A DNA stretch of 64,000 bases from positions 1 through 64,000 of the forward strand of contig RWJK01001876.1 of the NCBI GenBank assembly GCA_004335835.1, read 5' to 3'. The translations under genes and the position numbers were made by a program. Position 1 is the first letter of the stretch; the number at the start of each line of letters is the position of its first letter. Shown in pieces: positions 22,701 through 34,316 of the stretch. Source of the DNA: Scenedesmus sp. ARA3 (Eukaryota; Chlorophyta; Chlorophyceae; Sphaeropleales; Scenedesmaceae). The notes below the pieces were generated by a model, which was not told the origin of the DNA, did not search any database, and saw nothing but the letters and a program-made list of their open reading frames with translations.

Positions 22701-23415
22701 AAAAACATGCTTGCTGTCAGGCAGTGGTGAATGCCTGCGCAACAGCAGCTTGTAAAACCTGAAAAACCTTGAGCCTGCCTTCTCATCGACAGCCTTTGTC
22801 CATAGCACAATGCCACACATAGCCGCACACAGTGTGATGTATCATGCTGCCGCGCTGCAGCTGCGCAACTGTGAAAGGCAGGCACCATGTGCCACGCAGC
22901 ACAACCACCAGTCGATGATGCAATGCTGTGGGTTTGTGCAGCAGCAGCATGATTGTGGGGTGCATGCTTCGCAGCAGAACACAGCCGAAACCTTTCCTGA
23001 CTCTCTTCCCCAGCTGTTCACAATCGGTTTTGGCCGCAGCATGCACAGAATGGCGTGCATTGTTGCGCCTGCAGTTTTCAAAGATGCAAAAGCGGCTACT
23101 GCACGGGCTGCACCGACACCCTGTTTTCAATATGTGCTTTTCAACCCACCAATGTGCGAATCTCACAAGTATCTATGGCAAATCCAGCAAGCCAGCATCG
23201 TGTTTTCAATCGGTTGCAACACACATGGGTTGCAGGGGCAAGCACCATCATCCCTGTTGTCCATTGAACGTCGTCAGGGACGTGTGCAGGCGCCTGGCAG
23301 CAGCGCACACGCTGTTGGTAGTGCGCTGGGCCACCTTGTCATGTGACGTGTCATGTAACATGTGTTAGAACATGCCCTGCACATGCTGCCAGGTCGCCGC
23401 GTGCCAACCTCGGGT

Positions 23416-23951
23416 TTAGCCAAGGATCCTGGCGGAGTTGACGCCGGCAATGTTGGTCACTGCAAGGAAAGTTCAGCATAGCAGCAGCAGCAGCATAGAC
23501 AAAGGTTAGCAAGTGGCTCAGCACCACAGCATGCTGCGTGCAGCAGTATCAGCCCCCGCCCTCCGCCACAGCTCTGACAATGCATCCTGTACTCAATGCC
23601 TGCTACACCCATAACACAGCTGCAGCTGACATGCAAACGGAAGCCATGTGGTGAACCCATGCAACAACCAACACCCACGTCACGCACGATACACAAATGA
23701 AGCACATTCATCGTAAATATTATCTGCTGGCTCACCGGCGTTGTTGGCGCGGGGTCAGCCAGGTGGTCGGCAATTAGGCGCTGTAGTGAACATTTACAAC
23801 ATCTAAATGCACATCACGTATAGCAACCCTCGGCACTCAGCTCAGCGAGACCATCTCAGCTCTGCAGATTTCTCACCGGCGTTGTTGGCGGTGGGGTCGG
23901 CCAGGTGGTCGGCCAGATTCTCCAGGGGGCCCTTGCCAGTGACCAGGCCCT

Positions 23952-23990
<39 letters not shown>

Positions 23991-24889
23991 ACAGGCGTCA
24001 GATTTGTTTGTGTCGTACTCTGTGGTAGGACATGCTGTGGAAGTGAGACTTCTGGTGGAGCTGCGTCCACAACACGACATGCACGCGGCTAAGCCACTTT
24101 GAACACCCAGCCAGCCAGCCAGCCAGCCAGCCAACCAGCCAACCAACCAGCCAGCCAGCAGCAGCAGCAGCGCTTCACCTGCACCAGGAAGCCCAGGAAG
24201 CCGACCATCGCGAGGCGCGCATTCTTCACCTCCTTGACCTGCAATGCAGCAGCAGCAGCAGCAGCAGCAGCATGTGTCGGCGCACAACACCTGTCTGATG
24301 GCAGCGCGAAGGGAATGGCCGATTCTTCACACCAAGAGCTGCAGCAACAGATGCCGCAACACATGTCGCGCTCTGCAGTGCACTGCACAAACGTTGCACA
24401 AGAAACGTACCTCGCGGCCAGGCATGCATGCACACGAATGCTGAATTAAACCAGCTGTCCGCAATGCAGGCTGGTAACGCAATATTACAATATATACAAT
24501 ATATATGGCACGCCGCCTCACCTTGAGCTCGGCAAAGGTGTCGGGGTCCTCACACACGCCCAGGGGGTCCCAGCCGGGGTACAGGGTGTCATAGGGACTG
24601 CAGGGGTGGCAGGGAGAAGGCGGCAGGGGAGCAGCAAAGCAGCGGCAGCAGCAGCAGCAGTGTGTGATGGTGCGGAGTTGGGGGTCCCAGCCGGGGTACA
24701 GGGTGTCATACGGGCTGAAGGGGTGACAGGGGTGGCAGGGGTGGCGGGGAGCAGGCGGCAGGGATGAAGAAAGCAGCAGCAGCAACAGCAGCAGCAGCAG
24801 TGTTTGAGGGTACGGAGTTGGGGTACAGCGTGTCATACGGGCTGCAGGCGTGGCAGGGGTGGCGGGGAGCAGGCGGCAGGGATGAAGAA

Positions 24890-24920
<31 letters not shown>

Positions 24921-25411
24921 GTGTTTGAGGGTACGGAGTTGGGGTCCCGTGTGTCATACGACCGCAGGGGTGACAGGGTGAGGCGGCGGCAGGGGTGACA
25001 GAAGCAGCAGCAGCAGCAGCGTGCGAGGGTAAATACAGGCTTGTAGGTGAGTCACGCGCAGAAAGGGCGTATGGGGTTCATACCAGCACTCATTCACATC
25101 AGGTGCGCAGCTATGCTTTTACCATGCGTAGAATCGCTCTAATTACATCCACCTCTCTATTCAGGACCACACGCATGTTCAGTGGCGGTCACTCCCGAAG
25201 CTCGGCTAGCAGCACACTCCAGCAGGATTTCGCCTTTGTGCTGGCATGTTGGACACAGACATTTGGCAGCATGTATATACGTGTATTATATGTATATATC
25301 TGTGCCGGGCCTCACCCGTCGAAGCCGCCGCCGCCGCCGTTGTAGCGCCACACCTCAACAGCGCCCAGGATCAGGATCTGCGGTGGTTTGGTTAAGGGAT
25401 TGGTTGTTGGT

Positions 25412-25443
<32 letters not shown>

Positions 25444-27795
25444 GCAGCAGCAGTGAGCGAGACATTGTGGGTTCTGGCGCAAGCCACTTTGAAGGTAAAC
25501 CATGATTAGTCATCGAAGCACGCTGTTGTCAGCTGCCTCTGCATACAAAGGCAACAGTGGTGCTGCGCATGCACACAAAGGTCGCAAGACGTCCTTCAAC
25601 CAAGTATACTGCCGTATGTGCTGATGAGGCATGTACAGCACAGGTGCATCCACCTGGCAACTATTCAACACTTGACATGTGCAACACCGACTTCAGAGGT
25701 ACTCGCGGTGAACACAAACAGCACAAGCAGGTTGTTGCCCAGGCCATGCATGTACATATTCACGTGGAAACATCAAACTTCAAACACCGACAATCACCAC
25801 ATGAAAACAAACACACCGACAGTGGACACGCACAGCGCAGGCAAGTTCTTGCCCAGGCCACACACAGCCATACAACAAAGCTGAACTCAAACACACATCA
25901 AAACAAGCAACTCACCGTGGACACGAACAGCGCGGGCAGGTTGTTGCCCAGGCCGAAGCCGAAGCCCAGGATGTTGGCACCCTCAGGGGTCAGCGCGGCG
26001 GCGTTGGTCTTGAACCACACGCCATCGCCAAAGATCTTGGTGCCCTGCGGTTTGAGGGTTAAAAAAGAGTGGCGGCAACAGCAGCAGCAAGCAGGCAGAC
26101 AGGCAGCTTTATGATGTGGTATGGAAGCAGTCCCTGGAGTGCCGCTGTGCGTGCGGAGCAGGCAGCATGCGAAACTGTGTGCCGGAGACAATGCTGGAAC
26201 CAGATATGTGCCAGCACGAAGCACGCATCCGCGCAGGACTCGTGTTGCACACACCAGCACACATACGCAAACACACATGCACACTCACGTTGTTCCTGAC
26301 CAGCACTCACATTGTTCCTGACCAGCAGTTCGAGCAGCAGGCAGCCCAGCCACCACACACCACACACATGCACACACATACATGCCTTCAGCCGAGCACA
26401 GCAGGCCACACAGCAGCCGTCTCAACCACTCACGTTGTTGCGGACCAGCAGCTCGGGCAGCAGGCAGCCCAGGGCTCCCAGCAGGGCCCAGCGGCCGTTC
26501 ATGATCTCAGCCTGGCGCAGGAAGGCGAAGCGCTCCTCGTCAGCGCACAGGCCGGCCCTGCGGGGTGGTGGTGATGTTGGGGTGCGGCGATAGAGGAGAT
26601 GCAGCAGCAGCAGCAGCAATGAAGTTGATGCGAGCAGTTGAAAGCAACCATTTGTTGTGTGAGTTTCAGGTAAGTTCAAGCATGTGCAAAGCAAGGCGCT
26701 AGCAGAGCGCTGGCAGGCAGCGAGACCAAAGAGTGTTGGCAGCAGCAGTTGATCGTTGGTGCACGCATGTGTGGACTGCAGGCAACACCACAAGCGTGGC
26801 TGTGTGATGTGCAATGAGGGTACTCACCAGTCCCAGCCATAGTCTGTTGGGGATGCCGGCAGTTGGGATGATTGATGGAAGACGCAGCAGACAGCAGGCA
26901 GGCAGGCAGGCAGCAGGCACTTGGTCAGGCAGGTGCGCATGTACAGTCGTTGCAGTACAGATCACCTGCTGTTGACTGAAACGTGTTGGTGTATGTGTAT
27001 GTGCAAACGAAGCAGGTGGTACCGCGCAGCCACACAGCTGCCTGCACTGCATGTTTGCAAACCGTCTGCACACACAGGCAGCACAGCCCCCTTGGCTGGT
27101 TTTAATCAATCTCCACCCAAAGGGACTCACCGCCGGGGAACTCTCCCTTCAGGTGTGAAGGGGGCTCCAGGTCAGGGAAGATCTTCGCCCTACAAAGCAC
27201 AAGAGATTAGCAGGTGGCAACAAGGTTCCAAGTTCCGTAAGCATGTTCCGATGATGCCAGATCCATCCGCGACAAGCAGTGCAGTGAGAATCCGCAGTTA
27301 CAGAAGATACCACTTGACTGTAAAACACATTATCACGGCAAATTCGAGCGAAGGAAGGGGCTGCAACGGGTCCTCGGACCCGGCCAACTGGTTTCCTTGC
27401 TCCCCTCGTAGGTGCTCACCTGTCCGGGCCATACCTGCACAACATCAAAAATAATCTTTGGTTAATAGATAGTAAGCGATTATAGCGAGAGCAAACGAGA
27501 CAGGCTGCGAGGCACCAAGCACCTTCCCTCCTACGCTTGCTGTGCATGCGAGAGCAGGCCGTGCTGCATGCTTCGCAGGCAAGCGACTTACCAGTTGGCC
27601 AGAGAGGATGACACAGCGCCACTCTGCAAACACGGACGGCCTGTGAGCCACGCTGCACAGAATGCGGGCCAGTTACGAGCGTAGCAGCTGGTTACGCACC
27701 CTGCCCCCAGTTGCCTTGGGAGCTGCAGCCCTCTTGCTGCCCTCAGCCATAGTGCGCCTGGCCACAACATTCAGGGTGGACCTGTTGAGGAGCAT
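23416..27795 (-). CDS. Chlorophyll a/b-binding antenna protein (LHC, LHCII/CP26-like), complete, 12 exons
   Basis: Light-harvesting antenna of the thylakoid membrane. Exons (high to low): 27795-27700, 27623-27592, 27434-27420, 27189-27131, 26843-26828, 26557-26434, 26044-25916, 25377-25316, 24597-24522, 24238-24179, 23949-23877, 23459-23416. Phases agree throughout (261 aa). After a basic Ser/Ala-rich transit peptide it has WYGPDR (the LHCII trimer-type motif), GEFPGDYGWD, a first helix [14 protein letters not shown] (E-x-x-N-x-R), a middle helix around [21 protein letters not shown], and a third helix [15 protein letters not shown] followed by [17 protein letters not shown]. The first helix has Asn where LHCII/CP26 usually have His. 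The lumenal and middle-helix region and the C-terminus ([12 protein letters not shown]) are atypical, so the subfamily is uncertain. Exons 3 and 5 are microexons (15 and 16 nt). Partial exon copies lie in several introns. Confidence 0.92.
23733..23900 (-). repeat. Donor ladder at LHC exon 11 (1 decoy)
   Basis: At about 23733-23775 the exon 11 end ([11 protein letters not shown], then gtgag) is repeated with a 1-bp loss that shifts its frame. Confidence 0.8.
24522..24966 (-). repeat. Acceptor ladder at LHC exon 9 (3 decoys)
   Basis: The exon 9 start ([11 protein letters not shown]) recurs upstream in transcription order at about 24682-24715, 24821-24842 (PYDTLYPNS) and 24931-24966 (YDTRDPNS). 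CAG-rich and ggcaggggtggcgggg-like intron pieces separate them. Confidence 0.85.
25709..25960 (-). repeat. Donor ladder at LHC exon 7 (2 decoys)
   Basis: The exon 7 end ([13 protein letters not shown]) is repeated at about 25822-25860 and 25709-25749 with several substitutions. Donors are degraded relative to the true gtgagt at the 25916/25915 junction. Confidence 0.8.
26284..26460 (-). repeat. Donor ladder at LHC exon 6 (2 decoys)
   Basis: The exon 6 end ([11 protein letters not shown], then gtgagt) recurs at about 26300-26345 as [11 protein letters not shown] with gtgagt. A shorter copy of its last bases (ctggtcaggaacaac, gtgagt) follows at 26284-26300. Confidence 0.85.
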
Positions 27796-30553
27796 GGTGA
27801 CTGGTTTGAATGGAGCACAGGCACTGGTTGAGGGAGAGCGGCGACGCTGTGTTGGAGTTGCAACGCAAGCTAACTAACGTATTCGAGAGGCGAAGTGCGC
27901 CTTATCACGGAGCGAGGCCTGCGACAAGACACTGATTCAAACCTGAGTGACAGTGATGACGAGGACCAAGGCGATTGTTGCGAGATCTGCTTGTTGTTGG
28001 GCAATATGTCATCGATAACTTCGTTGAATTCCAAAAAGAATCATGTTCGCCACGGGACCTGCCCAGAAAATGTTCGTACATGTGCGCCCCTCTGGTTACA
28101 CTGTCAGTCGTTCCGGTGTTTTCTGCGATTGTCCTCAAGCGCGATGCAGTTGACAACAGAACAATGCTAGCTATAAGGAGCATTACATCAAGTAGCAGCT
28201 CGCACGGGCAATTGCTAATGATGCACTTACAAAGTGCCTTCTGGCACAGCTGCTGAAACTGCTGGGGTTGGTGTTGTTACCAACACACATGGACTCAACG
28301 CAGAAATTCCTAACACAATATGGCGTTCTGCGGCAACTGAATTTGTTTTGGACAATATGGCTGCAGCTAGGACGCTTTTCACCACCAGGCAAGCTACAGC
28401 CAATGTTATAAGGTGTTGCTACAAACAATGACAGCCACCTGCGCCGAGGCATAAGCAACAACATCACCAAACGTCCAGCGACAGTGCAGGATAGTTGACG
28501 GCAGAGCAGCAGGCGTCCCTTGGCACTGCAGGCACTGTTCAGCAACTTCAAAAAGGCCAAGCTCAGGTAAGCTGCCACAGCATACAAAACAGACTGCAGC
28601 TGTCTCCAAGTCGCACCCCACCCGCAGCGCATTGCAGTGCTGTTACACAGTGCTGTAGGTACATTGCAGCTGCAGCTGCTACACAGTGCTGTCCGAGGAG
28701 CCAGCAATGCAAGCAAGATTCCCTCACCCAACACTGGTGCTCAACGCAAACCGTAACCCGGCAAAACCAGCACCACCTGCTGCCCAGCCTTGTGCTTGTC
28801 AGCTTCCCTGTGTGTTATGTTTTAGCACGTGCCCGCGCACGTGCCCGCACACTTGCCTAGGCGAGACAAATTCACAACTTCAAAACAAAACAAAACAAAA
28901 CAAAACAAAACAAAACAAAACAAAACAAAACAAAACAAAACAAAACAAAACAAAACAAAACAAAACAAAACAAAACAAAACAAAACAAAACAAAACAAAA
29001 CAAGGGCAGCCAGCTGTCACACAAGGCACCCGCTGCCCCACATGTAAAGTGACGAATTCTATACAAAGCCAGGATACCGAAGTACGCTGGTCATCCACAC
29101 CTGCGCACCTTCAAGATGTAACACACACTTTTTCCTGTGCCAGCCACAGCAGGTTCCTGAGCAACGCCGTTTCCAACACCTAGTATGTGAGGCTGTGCAT
29201 GATGTAAACACGGAGTTTGTGCATGATGGCGGGTGCACCCGCCAGGGGCGTCGAAAGCGACACTGGCATTGTGCAGTACGTGTATACAATATCATCATCA
29301 TCATGTTACTCATCAAGCCGGTGTATACAATATGTGCCGCCCCCCACACGCAGGCTCCAGCCAAAATGTATGACCGCATACTCTCGGTGCATGATTTATG
29401 CATGCCAACCTGCGCACATGTGCATACAGGAGCTGTATGCAAGCCATGTGTACGGCAGTTCAAGATGCGGTGTGCATGATCATGCACAGCGCCAGTCAAA
29501 GCACGCAAGCTTGCCCTTGCAGCAAGCAGCAGCGAGCTGCTACACCGCAAGCAGCTTGCTGCCATGTCATGCTGCGGCAATTGATCACCTTGGCACCACC
29601 ATCTATGCAAAAATAAGTATGCTGTGTTTGTGATCATGAGTGATGAGCAGTATGTACAGTGAACAGTGTACATATCACAGCGGTCATGATGCAATCACAC
29701 AGTATCCCCCAGTCAAGAAACGTTTCCTATGCCATGCACGGCAGCCTGCAAGTGTTGCCCTGAGAGTGCTGTGTCTGTGTGCGCAGAGGTCACAATAGAA
29801 CACATCAAACATCTACGTGTTGTGCATCCCAGGTTGTCAAAAGCAAGGAGCCAAGCCCTGGCAGCAGGCGGCGTGCCACCACTGAGTCAACCAAGTCAAC
29901 ATATGCTCACAATGAGACTGGGAATGCTGCCCACGCTGTGCATGTTTCATGTTGCATGTTGCATGGGGGGCACACAGCACGCATAAGTCTGCTTTACAAG
30001 CATAATGCAAACTCCCTTTCAACAGCAGCATGCCTTGGCCACCAGTCCACACTAACGCGCAGCACAGTAACCAGCGCACCAACCAGCATACCAACCAGCG
30101 CATCAACCTGAAGCCGTCGCAGCGTACGAACTGTCACTAATACACAGCACCACGCATCAACTTCAGGCTGGCCAATGTACGACAGCACAGCACAGCTTGG
30201 CACCACGACAATCGCCCACTCGTTGCTACTGGGGCACCAAGGAATGGGTGCATCGTGCTGCCAGTGCCAGGCTGGCAGCAGAGGCCAGCAACACTTTCCT
30301 AACAGCAGCGCACATGGCCCTCCGCTGTCTCAGTGCGTCGGCTGCATCAGATGCCCTGGTAGCTGCACCGAGCCAAAGTATCGGCCAGTTCATTATATTG
30401 CTAGCAATGCATACACACCAGCAACGTCAAAGCTTGTCAAAGCACATGTTTTCACACAAAAAAGAGACACTGCCAACACAACAGCACTAGCAACGCCACA
30501 GCCAGCAGCAATCCTGACCAGACTGCGCCTGCCGGCAACTCAGCCCCTTCTGC

Positions 30554-30600
<47 letters not shown>

Positions 30601-30605
30601 AACCG
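27796..30605. other. Intergenic region without a supported gene
   Basis: About 2.8 kb upstream of the LHC start. It should contain the LHC promoter next to 27796. Otherwise it holds an (AAAAC)n array and short unsupported open frames on both strands. Confidence 0.5.
28881..29002. repeat. (AAAAC)n pentanucleotide microsatellite, about 24 copies
   Basis: Uninterrupted caaaa repeats over 122 bp. The apparent open frames across it are by-products of the 5-bp period. Confidence 0.97.
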
Positions 30606-30953
30606 CTAGTCCAGCTGGCCTTTGACCAGCCTGCAGCCAGTGCTGCCATACGCAGCACTGCCGGGCTGCCAGCCCCCTGCAGGGCATGTTGGCACCTTGC
30701 CTGCCCCCACATCAGCAGCGTCTGCAGCCTGCACAAACCTCTTCTCGTGCTTGATGTAAGGGTAGGTGCTGATGCAGAAGCATTCGTACAGCAGGGAGTT
30801 GCGGACAGGCTTGACGGCAGCAGTCGTGCTGTCAGGGACGCGAGCCTGGATGTTGAACAGGCGCCTGCTGGCGCTGGCTGGCGAGCAGCTTGCGCAGGTG
30901 AGGAGCAGCAGCAGCAGCACTGGCGCTGATGACGTGACCAGGCGAGGCATCAT
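30606..30953 (-). CDS. Possible small secreted protein, 115 aa
   Basis: A single-exon frame from ATG at 30953 to TAG at 30606. The N-terminus MMPRLVTSSAPVLLLLLL followed by TCASCSPASAS looks like a signal peptide with a cleavage site near residue 24-28. The mature part is about 90 aa, moderately basic, with a Tyr/Cys-containing core (LLYECFCISTYPYIKHEKR) and a Gly-rich end. No family is recognised. The Leu run derives partly from CTG repeats, so a chance signal-peptide appearance cannot be excluded. A CAG-ended pyrimidine tract lies just upstream, so the true start could be spliced from elsewhere. There is no operon or clear partner. Confidence 0.4.
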   Translation of the reverse strand: MMPRLVTSSAPVLLLLLLTCASCSPASASRRLFNIQARVPDSTTAAVKPVRNSLLYECFCISTYPYIKHEKRFVQAADAADVGAGKVPTCPAGGWQPGSAAYGSTGCRLVKGQLD

Positions 30954-30992
30954 TGGAGGTTTTGTTGAAATCTGAAATATGCAGCAGCCTGC

Positions 30993-31033
<41 letters not shown>

Positions 31034-31231
31034 TGACTAATGTGATGCAGAGAGCTGCCCTGTACATCAAAGAGGTCCCAGCAATACCCGCTATTTTGGT
31101 GGCAAGTGCACATACAGTCAACCTGCTTGCTGCGCTGGCGCTAGGTGACTTACACAAGCCCTTGAGGGAGCAGCTGTGGTGACTCGCCTCAACCAACGGG
31201 AAATGTGTTGCTGCTTGGTGTGTCAACCAAT

Positions 31232-31265
31232 ATGGTGCCAGGACCCACATGTAACTATCCTCTCT
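31232..31265 (-). repeat. 34-bp dispersed repeat, copy A
   Basis: Perfect reverse complement of 54344-54377, 23 kb away. The flanks are unrelated. It is probably a fragment of a family of interspersed elements. Confidence 0.85.
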
Positions 31266-32126
31266 CAATATGGCTATTGAGCTGGCTGCAGGAGGCAACA
31301 CCTGTAACCCAGCTCTGTATGTTGTACATACAGCAAGCTGTGCGATGCTGAGGCACTACACTGCTACATGTGGTAACACAGCGCTTTGCCACAACTGCAC
31401 GACTGCCTGCTGCTGAAAGTGCTAGCATCATCACTGACTGTCCAGGCTGTTGACATGAACGTAGCGTGAAGACTAATACACTGCTTGCTTTAGTGTTGCT
31501 CTGGCCCGCTTGCACGAAGTCACAGGGAGGCAGGCTGCACTGCTGTGACACAGCCTGAAGTTCCACGCGGCCTAGTTGTTCCTGCTGCTGAGGTGCCGAT
31601 GCCGGCAACATAAATTCAACTTCAACATAGTTTTCAACGTAACTAACGTTGTTTGGTGTGCGTTGTGGCTGCCCAGCCAGCCGTAGCGTCAGCACATTCC
31701 CTATAAACACTCACGGGTTTCGGAGTCCACGCCCAAGTTGCTAGCAGCCGTGATGGACGGCCAAACGAGCTTTGTAGTGCAATTGGAGAGTATAGCGTCA
31801 CCAATGGTGGTAAAATCAACCGACAAGCGCACAAGCCAATTGCAATCTGTCAGGATGACGGTCCGTGGCCGTAAATGTCTTAGACTGAGCGTCTATATAG
31901 AGATGATTAGCCGTTCCGTGAGTTTGACACGGCATAAAGATGTTGTCACTCGAGTTTGTGGCTGGGGTTACAACGCCTGCCATGCGATGAGTGCGGTGTC
32001 GACAACAGGTGTAGAAGCTGTCAGCGTCGTATCGGAGCAACATGTTGCATAATTGTGCATTTACAGCCCCACGGACATTATGATGTGCATGTAAAGCATT
32101 TGTACATCATCAGCTGTTATGCCTGC

Positions 32127-32131
32127 TTACA
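32127..32131 (-). terminator. Possible TGTAA polyadenylation signal of the WD40 gene
   Basis: Reads TGTAA on the minus strand, about 190 bases past the stop codon at 32321. Confidence 0.4.
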
Positions 32132-32320
32132 AGCAGGGGTTGTCTGCACCTGTTTCTGAAGCTGTGATAAGGCTGCCGCATGCATCAACAGATGGGAATG
32201 TCATCTTGCAATAGGCGCTCTGCCTACAGCCAGCTGGGGCATGGCAGCCAACAACTGCATCCCTCTGTTGCAACTTGAAGATCATGTTACCAATGGGGTC
32301 ACACTGTGTATGGCATACAG

Positions 32321-34273
32321 TTATCTTTCCATTGCAGCTGCCGCTGCGCCAGGATGTGCCTCCGCTGCTGCATTCTCAGCAGCCCGCTTGCCGCTCAAAC
32401 TACTGAGCAGCCGCTCCACCCTGCTGCACCCGCCAGCAATGCCCCTGCCTCTGCTGCTGCCATCACCAGCAGCGCTGCCGGCAGTGGCTGCAGCTGCTGC
32501 TGGTAGGGCCGCCCAGTGCTTGCGTGCTGCTGCCTGCCGCATGTCATGTGCCTCAGCCTCTCTCAGCTCTACTAGCACGCCAGGGTCACTCACAGTGTGC
32601 AGCAGGTGGTCCATCTGCGACAAGTATACCGGCTGCTGCTGCTGCTGCTTCCTGCCCTTGCCTTTCTTCTTCTTCTTCTTTTGCTTCTTGGGCTTGGCAT
32701 CACCAGCAGCATCGCCAGCAAGCAGCCCATCTACCCCTTCACTGCTCTTCTTCTTGACGTTTTTGCTTCTCACTTTCTTCCCAGCTGCACCGCTGCCGCT
32801 GCCGCTGGCTACCTGCGCTCTGTAGCGTGCCAGCAGCTGCTGCAGCTCAGCAGCCGGCGGCACATCCTCCAGGAATGCATCCGGGTGCTGCACAACCCGC
32901 ACAGCACTGCGCATCGAGGGCTGCAGGCCCAACAGGCGCCTGGCAGCTTGCAGCCCTGCGCTAGCGCCAGCGCTGCTGCTTGATACCTCAGCGCTGTCAC
33001 CTGCGCCTGCCTTGCTGCTGCTGCTGCTGCTCTGATGCACAAGCTGGGCGCTGCTCTGCTGCTCAACCTGCTGCTGCTGCCTGGTGGGCTCCGGCGGCAC
33101 CTGCACACAGAGCTGACCCACTGTGAACGTACCGTCACCTGCGGCTGGTGCCGTTGCAGCAGCAGCTGCCCTGGTGAGGCCAGTTGCAGCACAGCCTGCA
33201 CCAGCACCAGCAGCACCTGCCACTTCTGCCTGATGACTGCAGTCGCTGCCGCTGCTGCTCTCACTGCCTAGTTCACTGCTGCTGCTCGAGCTTCGGCTGC
33301 TGCAGTCATCCTCACTGCAGCTGCTGCTGCCAGCGCTTGCGCTGCCCTGCCTACCCACTCCACTGACTGTTTTGCGCAGCCCAGCCGCCCGCCACCTGTC
33401 TGCCTGCATGGCTGCCAAGTTGAATTCGAAGCGTGTCTGCAGCTGGCCCTTGGAGCTGCTGCTGCCAGGGCCACCCGCACTGCTGCTGTGGCGCTTTTTC
33501 CTGCTGTTGGTCCCAGCAAATGCAGCACCATGTGAGCTGGAGTGCCTGGCTGCCGGTACGCCAGGTGTGGCAGCAGCAGCAGCAGCAGCAGCAGTAGCAG
33601 CACTGGTGCAGCCGACAGCCTGGAAACCACCAGTGCCAGCTCGCACTGCTGTTATGGCAGGGAAACCAGCTGTGCCTACTCCTGCTTCGCTTTGCTGCTG
33701 CTGCTGGTCATGCTGCTGCTGGCTCGGGGTCCCAAGGGCGAGACTGAGGTTTGTGAACGCAGCAGACACCTGCTTCAGCTGTGGAAGAGAACAGCCAGGC
33801 TGCTGCCCCCCTACATCTGCTGGTTGCTGCTGTGGTGTTCTTTGTGTGTCAAATGGTACCGCTGGTGCTTGATGAAACCCAACACCTTTGGGGCCACGTC
33901 CCAGTTTCCTGCCAGCAGCACCGCAGGCGTCTGCTGCTGATGCTGGCTGTACTGCAGCCATGCTGGCAGCAGCAGCACCAGCAGCAACCCCACTCCCTTG
34001 CTGCTGCACGGCCCTGCTGATGGTGTTCTGCCTGTATGATGACCGCGGCGCTGCCATTGCTCTAGCAAGCTCTGCTTTTGCCCGCGCCTCATCCAAATCC
34101 AGTGGTGGCCTGCTGCTGCTGTGGACATATGCTGCTGGCTGCATTGAAGGCTCCACATTTAAGCTACGATCCGAGCTGGGGCCAGGGCTCTGTTGCGACC
34201 CCGGCAGCTGCAGCGGGCTGAGGTGTGAAGGGCTAGCTTGTTGTAGACCTTCCCCAGTCGCATGCTGATGTTG

Positions 34274-34316
<43 letters not shown>

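Larger units (their letters stand above)
19962..23415. other. Intergenic region between PEPC and the LHC gene (convergent 3' ends)
   Basis: About 3.45 kb holding both 3' UTRs. It contains a 24-bp tandem array, a short CAG run near 21255 and a B-box-like site near 22685. No open frame has splice partners or recognisable motifs. Confidence 0.6.
30954..32320. other. Intergenic region
   Basis: Contains a CAG run at 31000-31035 and a 34-bp dispersed repeat (31232-31265). No gene is supported. It includes the 3' UTR of the WD40 gene at its right end. Confidence 0.5.

Noticed and set aside
22640..22760. tRNA gene on the minus strand
   Set aside because: Only the T-loop/B-box fits. The T-stem pairs poorly and no matching acceptor stem or D-arm is found at the right distance.
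28183..28734. Minus-strand frame of 183 codons
   Set aside because: No motif, no conserved look, atypical Cys/Ser-rich composition, no neighbouring exons; treated as chance.
28829..29183. Coding sequence with NKTKQ repeats
   Set aside because: It is the (AAAAC)n microsatellite read as codons; all frames stay open because of the 5-bp period.
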